Assembly (NCBI GenBank): GCA_022570795.1 | Contig: JAKUDP010000025.1 | Location: 325,001-389,000, forward strand | Source of the DNA: Sphaerulina vaccinii | Taxonomy: Eukaryota > Ascomycota > Dothideomycetes > Mycosphaerellales > Mycosphaerellaceae | DNA: 64,000 nucleotides | Reading direction: 5' to 3' | In this document: positions 46,201 through 55,240 of the stretch, piece by piece | Numbering within the stretch: position 1 is the stretch's first letter | How the letters are laid out: each line of letters starts with the position of its first letter | The notes under the pieces: model-generated | What the model was told of the DNA's origin: nothing | The model's database searches: none | What the model saw: the letters and a program-made list of their open reading frames with translations, nothing else | Program-made: the position numbers and the translations under genes

Positions 46201-48365
46201 CAAGTAGAAGGAGGTAAAGCCGGGCAACTATATATTCGAGCTTATTCTTAATAGTAGCATTCGATAGAATAGTAACTATAATATAATAGAAAGAGGTATA
46301 GAGCTAAAGGACGCTATCGACCTATATTAAGCTTACTTCTATAAGATAGACGACAAGCTACTAGCTAAAGAAGACTGCCTTATAAGTAAAGACTAGTAAG
46401 AGATTAGAGAACTCTGCGCTCTACTCAAACTAGTAAAGAAAGCTTTACTTAGTCTCTAAATAGATAGCATATATATCTACAGATCTCTATAGCAATTACT
46501 AACTATGCTACACGTCCTTATATCGCATCTAGAAGAGGCTAAAAACTAGTAGTCCGTACTACCTAACTCGCATTACAAAGTAAGTATTCTACTAGGCTAG
46601 AAGAAGCTAGATAAGTACTTTATACTTATAGATAGATTGCTAGTATATATAGCCTCTATCGTACTTTATCTATACTTTAAACTACGCTAGTTCGATACTA
46701 ATTAGAGTAGTCTATAGTTCGATCTAGTAGCTAAGAAATACGTCTAATCTACTATAAAGTTTGGCTATTAAAAAAAGAAGAAAGCTACTTAGTTATAAGC
46801 CTTACAAACCCCTATTATTAGCGAGCTTTTTATAGATTGTATGCATTGTATTATATACAAATTATAGCTCGAATATAAGGCTCGATATAGCACTACTACT
46901 ATTGCTACGACTACAACTGCAGGCCTTACTTCGTCTACTAACTAAGGAGCTAGTAGCTATAAGGAAAGCCTATAGATAACCGAAGAGGCTATCGACAACA
47001 AGTACGCCAAGTACCTTATAGCGCTATACAAACCTCCGAAAACGAACGTTCTATAGTAGTAGAATAATTATATAAAGGACTACCTAATACTTAGCAAGCT
47101 AGCGTTCGATCTAATTGCCTATCTAGCCTCTTTAACCGCCGCAGAAAGGTGTTTCTTAGAGGCTAGTTACGTACTTAACAAGACGGCGTAGCATACGAGA
47201 AGCGACATTGCAGAAGCTAACTAATGTCTAAAGAGCTAGCTTAAACATAACCTTATTTCGGATAATGTTAAGGTATAGCTTGCGGCAGATAGAGACAAAG
47301 AAACTAATAGCGACAGCGACATGGAGTAATATTCACTTATAAAAGGCCCGTACACTGCTACGTAGCGCTACAGACAGACACATGCAAGCTAGTAGTACTT
47401 CAGACCAATCAGACGGCTATCACAAGCCAATCAATCAGTTACGACCCCTGTCTGGCGTCTGTCTGTCTACTGCCCACCCTGTGCAACTGAGCCTAGTGAG
47501 AACACAAAGGGGCACTTTCTTGACTTCCACGACAAACATCATGGCGAGGCAGCTAGGAGTCACATTCGATTGCACGTGAAGGTCTTCGTGAACGGAAATT
47601 GCCCAAAGAGACCCCGCATCTATTGCGATGGTCTGGGTGAAGTAACTCAGGCACCCGTTTCCCAACGGCGCAAGTCAGTATGTGCTAAATCGCATTCAGC
47701 GTTTCAGCTCGCAGGTTGCTGAAAATACTGGAGTTCCGCGCGAGAACATCACAACGGAGTTCAACTTTGCGCATAGCTGCTGCATAAAGTGTGACTGCGA
47801 GTATTTACATCGGTCGTGTAAGGTCGAAAACGTGGCATTTGCTACTTTCCTGACATTCTTCCTGCCTCCTGCAGCACTCATTGGTTGCCCCTTGTGGTAT
47901 TGTGCGAGTGTAATTAAGATGGCGGTCGACCCGTGGAACGAGTACAAGAGGAGGTGCGAGAGGCATAAGGACGTGATTCTGCCTGGGAGATGTTTCCTGT
48001 ACGCGATGGATCTGGGTCTTGTCACTTTAGGCGCCGTTGTGGCCGGGCCACTGGTGTTTCCGCTAGGATGGACTATTGGAAGATCTGTGGCCATGGCGAA
48101 GGCAGCGGGAACTGCTCATCATGAGAGAAAAGGGCGAAAGAGCTTGTGCAAGGCTGCAGAGCGAGAGTTCAAGGCTGCAGCTGCTGAGAAAGCTGCAGCA
48201 GTTGACAGGTTGACAAAGCTTGATCCTCTCTCTGCTTTCCAACTTGGAGAATTAAACTTCGAAGATTCATGGTCAGAGACCATCCTCATCCTGATGACTG
48301 GCGTCTGCCTGGCTCACAAGACCTGTCTGGAGGATACCCTGCCAGGCGTGAGCACTCACTCATGA
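43272..48365 (+). pseudogene. Member C of the 'LPxEL' family, split by a hAT transposon and frameshifted
   Basis: The 5' part (ATG 43272 to about 43733) carries the family start: LPDELQLNILEHWTHANP, LHHPL and YRAAPIVL. The transposon follows. The 3' part resumes near 47480 and reads HFLDFHDKHHGEAARSHIRL, matching FLDLHDHHCGKAARKNVKL of member D, to about 47660. It then needs a one-base shift (one extra base in the TTTCCCAAC run, 47658-47666) to enter the frame of 47682-48365, which carries VPRENITTEFNF (compare IPYENLTFEVVF in D), hydrophobic segments (FLTFFLPPAALIGC, LVTLGAVVAGPLVFPLG) and a coiled, Lys/Ala-rich end. The gene is therefore inactive by at least two lesions. Confidence 0.75.
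43745..47370 (+). mobile_element. RIP-degraded hAT-family DNA transposon
   Basis: AT-rich block of about 3.6 kb with no long ORF, in sharp contrast to its flanks. On the plus strand from about 44940 to 47260 a decayed hAT transposase can be read through stops. A BED-finger-like segment (two Cys near 45158 and 45167 after a Trp-type TAG at 45152) follows a run where TAG sits at Trp positions (45092, 45098). The C-terminal dimerisation region lies at 47101-47255, with ERCFL-like and CLKS-like blocks around further TAG and TAA codons. Imperfect terminal inverted repeats start TAGCG at 43779 and at 47370 (reverse). A copy of ACAGACAGACA lies at each edge (43734-43744, 47370-47380). Exact ends and target duplication remain ambiguous. 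Confidence 0.8.
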
Positions 48366-48860
48366 CAATGATGCAGACACAGCGTACGTGCTAAGACACT
48401 CACAAGACCAGCAGCCTCTCGAGTGCAATGGCAGAATAATGGCCGAGCCATGCCTTGGAGCCTCTCTCATCGTTACGTGCCTGTCCCGTTCTCAACTGCG
48501 CCATACCCACTCTTGGTGCTCAGCTGCCGCCTGTGCCAAGGTAGCAGTGTCAGCTGCGTTTGAAGATGTGTGCGTTCAGCAACCACGGACCTATCACGAC
48601 AACACGAGTCTTCCCGATCCGACAGTCAATACAAGAGCAACCATACTTGTCCAAAGTACAAATCCGTCACTGGCCGTTGGCCGTTCCACGACCGGTGTCT
48701 CCGCACTGTAACCATGGTCTGGCATTGAAAAAACCCGCTCGCCAAAAGCTACCAGCGACAGAGCTAAGAGCTCTTCGCCAAGAACACCTTGCAAGGACAC
48801 AGAAGAAACAATTTTTTCTCAAATTGCTGGACATGCCTTGCCAACATCATGATCTAAGCA
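48366..48860. other. Intergenic between paralogues C and D
   Basis: This 495-base stretch contains overlapping short ORFs (48388-48711, 48560-48892) with no family features. It is probably the promoter of member D. Confidence 0.4.
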
Positions 48861-49991
48861 ATGACATTACTGGGCCTCAACACTCGTTATAAGTTGCGAG
48901 ATGTATCACGAAAGAACTGGACGAAAGCACGAGAGTGGCCGAGACTCTTGCGAAGAGAGTACGTCCAATCCAGCTTGGAATGGAGAAGAAAATCCAAGAC
49001 GAGCGAGGGTGTCTCTAAGCTTCCGGCAGAGCTTCAGTCATCTATATTGGACGAATGGCTTACGGCGAATCCACCAACCATAAATAGCGAAACTGGCGCA
49101 CTGGAGCACCCACTTATTGGCGATGGATCGAAAAATTTGGAAGGACATGCTTTTCACAATGTCTACCATGCAGCTCCTCTGCGAGTGACAGAACGCCTGG
49201 TAACCAGGGATATCCCAGAGCTACAGGAAGATAAGTGGCCCGACAAGACACCTCAGTTCCTTGATCTCCATGACCATCACTGTGGCAAAGCTGCACGCAA
49301 GAACGTGAAGCTGGCAGTTCGTTTGGAAGTGTTTTCACACCTCAAGTGTTCTCATCGCGATTCCACCTTTACTGCGAGGAAGAACACTGAAGGTGATGTT
49401 CTGTGGTATGGTGTTCCTTCAAGCCAAACATCGTGTTCAGGCTGGTGTCATTACTATACAAAAGACATGTTCCACAAGTGGTGTTCACTGGTTATTCGTG
49501 AAGGTATCCCATACGAGAACCTGACATTTGAAGTGGTATTCCTGCCGCAGTCGAGACTGAGGAAACATATGAGATGGGCCAAGAAGCATCCCGCGCTGGT
49601 ATGTCGGCATGTGGCCACATACACCTGCTTCGCTGTGGTCCTTCCCATCGTTTTCGTTGGCACTGTGGTCTACGTGATTCCGATCTGGGTCGTGTTCCTT
49701 AGTCGCAAGTTGCATACCTGGGCCCGGCCAAAGGTGAAAAGCCTGGAGGTAGGGGCGAAGAAGAAATGGCAGAGAATAGAAAGGAGCTTGAAGGATGTAA
49801 AGGAACGCGTACGGCCGAAGCTGAACACTCTTGTGAAAGAAGCAAGCGTATCGATGGAGAGGGGATGGCAGAAAAGGAAAGACTGCTCGGAGAAGGCCTT
49901 AAAGGGACATTACTTCTACGGAAATCACATCCCGTATTCCTATCAATCGATCGGGTTCAGCTTCGAACACATTGAAGACGTGAACGACTGA
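48861..49991 (+). CDS. Member D of the 'LPxEL' paralogous family, with membrane segment
   Basis: Single exon, 376 aa, probably the best preserved member. Basic start; LPAELQSSILDEWLTANPP (F-box-like helix, about residues 53-71); LEHPLIGDG; YHAAPLRVTERL; FLDLHDHHCGKAARKNVKL; then CSGWCHYY...GIPYENLTFEVVF. A hydrophobic segment, about residues 245-272 (CFAVVLPIVFVGTVVYVIPI), is followed by a strongly basic, coiled-coil-like stretch (KKKWQRIERSLKDVKERV). The layout suggests a protein with one membrane anchor and a charged cytosolic or lumenal tail. No known domain beyond the F-box-like opening was recognised. Confidence 0.7.
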   Translation: MTLLGLNTRYKLRDVSRKNWTKAREWPRLLRREYVQSSLEWRRKSKTSEGVSKLPAELQSSILDEWLTANPPTINSETGALEHPLIGDGSKNLEGHAFHNVYHAAPLRVTERLVTRDIPELQEDKWPDKTPQFLDLHDHHCGKAARKNVKLAVRLEVFSHLKCSHRDSTFTARKNTEGDVLWYGVPSSQTSCSGWCHYYTKDMFHKWCSLVIREGIPYENLTFEVVFLPQSRLRKHMRWAKKHPALVCRHVATYTCFAVVLPIVFVGTVVYVIPIWVVFLSRKLHTWARPKVKSLEVGAKKKWQRIERSLKDVKERVRPKLNTLVKEASVSMERGWQKRKDCSEKALKGHYFYGNHIPYSYQSIGFSFEHIEDVND

Positions 49992-50268
49992 CTAGCGTCA
50001 TCTCATGGCTGCTCAGGTTGCTGTCGTGATCGTGCGGCGCCGCTCTTCGAAGAACACCATCACCGTAAGCAAATTGGCACAATAGCCGCCATCAATCCAG
50101 AGGTCAGTAAAATATAGCATAGGTCTCAGCAGCGTTTGGTCCTAGCCAGCTTTGAGTGCTTCCTGAGGTCAACAACAGTCCACAGGTAATTGAAATAGCG
50201 AGATGGATAACGTAGGTGAGACATAGCTACACTGTGCTAGTAAGTGTCATCTGCGCCGGTATACAGAG

Positions 50269-51320
50269 CTACTCCTGGATAGGAGACATCTTGATCAGCC
50301 TCCACTGCTCCTCAGCAAAGTCTCGAACGGCATCATAATCTTTACAAACATGAGTCGTTCCCCAACCGCTCGTCCCAGGCATACCGTCCAGACTTCCCTC
50401 CAAAGCTGTATCTCCATGACACACGATAGTCTGCCGAAGATACTCTACACAGTGATATACATGCTGAGGATGCTCTTCATGATCATGCATATTGGTCTGT
50501 CGCTCACCACGAAGATAGAATTGGTTGAGTGCGCTTCGGATCCCATCCTGTCATTTGAGATGAGCTAAGTGCAATCCAGTGTTCGAGTAAAACGTACTTG
50601 GAGGGCGTAGTACTTACCAGGCAATGTAACTGATGGTAAACTGACATGATCCAGACTAGCGATGTGTTGTCATTTGGAGCCGGCATTCCAGGTGGCAGTA
50701 GGTATTTATCACTGTTCTCAATGTGTATATAGCTTCCACCAGCTACGTGCACAAGTCAAATACGTGTCAGTCTTAAGACCAGTCATCACTCTAAGTGGTG
50801 TTGAAAAAATCAGACATACGCGGCATCAACTTCTTCCATTCTCGATTAATGCCCTCGATCCTGTCAGCTGTCGGTGTTTCTTCATCATCAAGTGCTAGTG
50901 TATCATCGCTCCAGAACTGGACAGATTTTCGAGGAACTATGATTGAAACGTAAGCGGAGGAACATCTTATAGATCGGGCATGCTTTACGTACACTCCGGT
51001 ATGAGTCCATTGATCTCTTCCCCAGTATGTATGTCCAAAGACCGGAAACTGTCAGGTCGCGCCTGCGATGAGTCTTTCCGCAGAATGTAAAAGGTCAACG
51101 AGAAGCCAAAGGCCGCGATCAGAAGAGTGCAGATGATGTTTCGAATTGTGGCGCAAGCAGGAGTCATCACTCTGGGCTTTGATCGCTGGCTACTTTGAGT
51201 CTTCCAAGCTGGCATAAGTGTTGAGCTTTCGAACTGGTCGCATACTCCATCGTCCGTAAGTGCTATCTTTTCGCAGCTTTCATTGGCTTCAACTTCGCCA
51301 CTAGCATGCCTAGAAAGCAT
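50269..51320 (-). CDS. UstYa-like (DUF3328) oxidative cyclase, copy 1
   Basis: Exons 50993-51320, 50820-50936, 50618-50742 and 50269-50547 give 282 aa; introns are 56, 77 and 70 nt. One membrane anchor at about residues 59-80 (NIICTLLIAAFGFSLTFYIL). The two diagnostic HxxHC motifs are intact: HQLHC at 185-189 followed by LDGIRSALNQF, and HVYHC at 219-223 followed by VEYLRQTIVC. UstYa proteins in ustiloxin, phomopsin and asperipin pathways are thought to bind copper and to catalyse oxidative cyclisation of ribosomal peptides. The ATG at 51320 is the first true ATG. It lies in tandem with copy 2 (188 bases between coding regions). Confidence 0.92.
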
Positions 51321-51508
51321 CTGCACACCCTTGTTCACAGAGCGATCGCCGAACGTATCACTACCGTGAACTGTCACTCTTTTGGACGATGTGCAAGGAA
51401 GTGCAAGGCGGAAATGGAAGCTGAAGGAAGCACTAGTTTGTGGTTGGCTGTCTGTCAGGACTCTTCACTCCGGCACCCTACACACTCGGTGTCTGCTTTC
51501 TTCACAAG

Positions 51509-52531
51509 TCATGGCAACAACAAGTCATTCTGCTCAAGGAAGCCTTTGTCTTCATGCAGGATAGCATCAGGCGGCGCATCGATGTGATCCTCTCCGCCGA
51601 CCTGATACACTGTTCGGTTTGGACCAATACCCCGTGAGTCGAGCCATCGTAATACCGCACCGTAGCTGTGGCACTTGTGCTCGCGCCCAAATTGAATCGC
51701 GTTCCGGTCTCGACGAACCCAGATACTGGGAACGACACCAATATCAGCCGTACACATCAGACGCTCGCGTATGTTGTCGAGGCAGTGGTCTGTTGATGCG
51801 ATCAGAGGTGTTGCACCATTTCTGCAGATGGTTGTACTCACTAGTGTGACTGATCCGAAACGCAGGCGACACCTTCGTGTCGTTATGAAACTGTCGATAG
51901 TGATCGTGGTTGTAATGTAAGGCCTTGCGCAACTCGTTTAGACAATGAAGGTCATGTGTAGCTTGCACGAGCACAGGAAAGCCTTCTTGCTCCTTGTCCA
52001 CAAAGTATCCCTTCGGAAGATGTAAGTGGTGTCTGCGATCCAGTTTGAAGACCTCGCGACCAATAGCACCTGGGACGATGAGACCCCAATCATCGATTCC
52101 AAGCTCCTTCCAAGCTCTGTCGACTTCGTCGCCCGCAGGAGCTGTGTATCGACTCGGGGTCAAATGAAAGTCGCTGAAGTGGACTGTTGAAAGCGGTCGA
52201 TCAAGATCTGGATATACTCGTTCAACTAATAGCTTGCATCAGGTCTCTGTCATGATAATATCGAGCGTAGAAGTGATTGCAAGTAGAACGTACTGCCTGG
52301 TAAGTCCATTGAGCTCTGTCGTACCGCTATTCGTCTCGTCCAGAGGTATGTCGAGAGACTGGATATGGTATTTGTAGCGCAGAGGATGACGAGAACGCAT
52401 AGTGACCAACGTGACCTCTTCGATGTTTTGCGAGGAGTCTCATCGTCTTCATTCGAGAGAAGTGTATACGTTTCTCGCTCCGCTTTCGAGTAGGCCATGT
52501 CGGGCTTGAACGCAACTGTGAGTCTCTCCAT
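51509..52531 (-). CDS. UstYa-like (DUF3328) oxidative cyclase, copy 2
   Basis: Exons 52294-52531, 51842-52225 and 51509-51789 give 300 aa; introns are 68 and 52 nt. A single anchor lies at about residues 42-64 (WSLCVLVILCATNTISSLS). HxxHC motifs: HDLHC at 170-174 and HTNHC at 206-210, followed by LDNIRERLMCTAD, a family hallmark. An alternative start, ATG 52498 (MAYSKAERE), fits the common MPYS-type start of the family and would shorten it by 11 residues. The two copies are divergent, so they may act on different steps or residues of one peptide. Confidence 0.92.
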
Positions 52532-53684
52532 AGAACCAGAGTCGTCCAAGATAGAACTGTCTACTCAATGGAACGGCAGAGGGCAAGTAGCCAGAGCTGC
52601 CTCGGTCGATCAGTCGTTGACCGGGTACAGGGCATCACTAGTGTCGGACGGCAGGGCTGGCCCGTGTTCGAGCGCGGACAGATCCTTGTGATATAAGTAT
52701 GGAGGTACGTTATAACGTCCTGCCAAGGACTTTCTTCGGGTCGCAGTTCGTGTCCGCAGGAACCGCTAATGCACTAGCCAAGCAGCAAGAACATGTTGAA
52801 TGTAACATGAGCAGGTAATACGGTCCTTGGAATGATTCTTCGAGTGGCGTGAGTAGCCCATGTTCTCTCTTCGGGCATCGCACTGCCGTAGCTTTGACGC
52901 AGTGTTGGAATGCTCTCCTGCACTGTGCTCAGCGACTCCGGCTTGCTTATATGGTGGCCTCAATAGTACTGGCTGATGTATGTCATCCACTTCAGGACAG
53001 TGTCCACATTATAGGCGGCGTACTGTCGATGATCCAGCGATGTATCGGCGCCTCGCCCGAACGACTCTCGTAAACGATGCTCGATGATTGATCCGCATGA
53101 TTGAGAGCTCGAGGGTGTGCCTGCGCTGCTCGAGGTACAAGGAGCGTTGTATAGACTGTGCCAACGAGAGTAACCGCTTTCAGTTCGTTGACGTGCCTGA
53201 GCAGGTTGAAGAACAGGGAGTCGTGGCATTCGTTGTCTCGATCTGCAGAGAGATGCTGCTGTACCAGCAGGCAGAGATGATGCAGAGGGGCCCAGCTGTT
53301 GCTCCACGTTCTCGTCGATAGCGTGCCGCTAGCGGTCTGCAACAACAGCATTGTGCGACTGCCGCTTGCAATTCATCGTAGCCACCATCAGAGGCTTGCC
53401 CACGGCTGGACATGTTCGATGCCACATACCCGGACACAGAGTCCGTATCCACTATCTCGAGGTATGAGGTGCGCCAGCACATGAAATGACCGTGTAGTGT
53501 AAAGCCAGTGGGGGTGAACTGCAAGGACTATCGGCTTCTGAAGACATCCAGTGCTACTCGCACCCTGCGCACTTGACCAAGATAAAAAGCGCTAGATGTG
53601 TCCTGAAGTCGCTCACACCACTTCCTGAGTGATCAGAACAATCGTCTGCTTTGCCTCGCTACCCGACAGCTCCGACACAACAAG
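52532..53684. promoter_or_regulatory. Divergent region between UstYa copy 2 and the precursor gene
   Basis: This 1.15 kb stretch separates the minus-strand ustY pair from the plus-strand precursor, so it can hold the promoters of both. A TATA-like AGATAAAAAG lies near 53579, about 100 bases before the precursor ATG. Short ORFs on both strands (for example 53088-53321, 52992-53351) lack a Zn2Cys6 pattern and are not supported. Confidence 0.5.
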
Positions 53685-54090
53685 ATGCATCTTACTGAGT
53701 TGTTGACCATCTCCGGCTTCGTGGCTCTTGTCGCGGGTGTTCCGATGATGCCTGGTAAGTGGCCCCGTGACTTGATTACGGATCTCGCTGAACAGTTCTG
53801 TTCCAGTTGCTGTCTCGCCGGAGAAGGGAGATCCTCAATACAGCCCAGGAGGCTTCGCGAAGTACCTTCCCCAGAATGGTATGGTGATCGTCGGCGCTCT
53901 TCGTATGCATTGACGTATTGACACTATCATCAATAGCCGACGAGGTGATGGTCAAGAGAGACCCTCAATATAAGGCAGCAGGCTTTTCCAAATACGTTCC
54001 TCAAGGTATGGACACTCCTGATATCTCCATTCTTCCTGCTTGATCGATGCTGACACTTTATCTTGAATAGCCGAAGATGAGGAGAAGTAG
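53685..54090 (+). CDS. Secreted repeat peptide precursor with Kex2 site (RiPP precursor candidate)
   Basis: Four exons (53685-53754, 53807-53878, 53937-54005, 54071-54090) give 76 aa. All three introns (52, 58, 65 nt) are phase 1 with GTAAGT/GTATGG donors and CAG/TAG acceptors. Residues 1-19 are a signal peptide (LLTISGFVALVAG core). Exons 2 and 3 each encode one repeat of the form K-x-DPQY-x4-GF-x-KY-x-PQ: repeat 1 has DPQYSPGGFAKYLPQ, repeat 2 has DPQYKAAGFSKYVPQ. Repeat 2 is preceded by Lys-Arg, the Kex2 site; repeat 1 has Lys-Gly. Two tyrosines per repeat suit UstYa chemistry. Short secreted precursors with Kex2-bounded repeats next to UstYa genes define fungal dikaritin pathways. It is too short for usual ORF calling and would easily be missed. 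Confidence 0.8.
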
Positions 54091-54252
54091 AAGAGAGACT
54101 TTGCAATCCTTGCCGATCAAGAGGAGAAGGTTGTTGAACGATGGATGAAGAGTATTGCTTCGAATAAGCCATGTTCGCGCAACGCGTCGCTCCTTCCCAG
54201 TGCTTGCATCGAACGTGGTCTACGTGGTTTTGATTGCCAGCCGCGCATGGCA

Positions 54253-54372
54253 GATCGCTGGTCGCTTGTTGGACGTCGCCGGTCGCTTCTTGAGTATCGC
54301 TACTTGCTTGTTGGACGTCGCTGGTCGCTTGTTGGATACTACTGGTCAATCGTTGGGGATCGCTAGTCACTC
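54253..54372. repeat. 21-bp minisatellite, about six copies
   Basis: The unit resembles GATCGCTGGTCGCTTGTTGG with changes between copies. As 21 is a multiple of 3, it reads as a seven-residue repeat in several frames (on the minus strand QQATSDV-like). It lies 160 bases downstream of the precursor stop. Whether it is translated is unknown; the ORFs across it (54145-54366 plus, 53930-54370 minus) are not otherwise supported. Confidence 0.75.
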
Positions 54373-55240
54373 GTTACCATTAGCCTTAGATACCCGCGCT
54401 GCGCTTACTTCGTATGCCAGATCCCATCAGCATCTCGCCAACACGCACTTTGCACATCACAAGAGTATAGCTGACATGCTGACGTGCATCACTGAACCAG
54501 TTTCATAGACCCCATGATGCCAGATATCCAGACATACCAGTTCGTGACTAATTTCCACTTCTTAGAGAGGACTCTCGATCGACATATAGCAAGCCGCCTT
54601 GACAACAATCGTTGGTTGAATCTTGAATCGTGCAAATGCTTCGTCTATGTGGGAGGAGCCGAACGACCTTCTCTTCTAACTGGGGCTTTGGCTAACTTGG
54701 TAGGTAGTTGTCCATGATAGTCGAAGCCTGGTGCATGCACAACATCCTTCAAGTTGATGCCCCTTGTCTTAAATTGCCCTAATCCGCGATTGCAGGCTCC
54801 GGAAGCCGGAAGAACTTGTTCCGAGAAGTGCATGCATGAACATCTGTTCACAGTTGACACGTTCCTGGATCGATCCAGATGTAGACACATCTGATTGTCC
54901 CATTGTCTGCCATTCCATTCCATTGCGATCAGGCAGCTGCCACACGAGTCAAGGCAAGGACCTGACCTGGGCCTGAACCCGAGGAAGTGGCGAACAGAGA
55001 CAGAGAGACAGAGAGGGACAGCTGACATTAGACAAGCTGGCGTCTCCCAAAATCAAACGGCCTCACTCTCCTCGTGCACGCTACCGACGTCCCTTCCTCC
55101 TCCTCCTCTTCTTCCTCTGTCTGGTAGTCATTGTGGCGCTCTACAACTTCGTCCCTCGCCTCAGACTTCTCGTCAACCAGTTCACGTTTTCGAAAGCGCC
55201 GTTCTTCCAAATCACTCGACCCATCACCACATCGACCACC
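54373..55240. other. Intergenic upstream of cytosolic M3 peptidase
   Basis: This 868-base stretch runs from the minisatellite to the M3 start codon and contains no convincing gene. A pyrimidine-rich tract (CTTCCTCCTCC near 55092-55115) lies about 130 bases before the ATG and fits a fungal core promoter. Confidence 0.45.

Noticed and set aside
43734..47380. Clean 8-bp target-site duplication for the hAT element
   Set aside because: The candidate ACAGACAGACA at both edges is part of a CAGA/GTCT microsatellite, so the phase is ambiguous. The TAGCG-type inverted repeats at 43779 and 47370 give other possible ends. Element limits are therefore stated as approximate.
52992..53524. Overlapping ORFs of 110-120 codons between UstYa copy 2 and the precursor, considered as a cluster regulator or third UstYa
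   Set aside because: No HxxHC pair, no Zn2Cys6 spacing and no consistent splice model.
53930..54370. 146-codon minus-strand ORF with heptad-like QQATSDV repeats
   Set aside because: It overlaps two exons of the precursor on the other strand, and its repeats are explained by the 21-bp minisatellite. Outside the repeat it shows no protein-like features.
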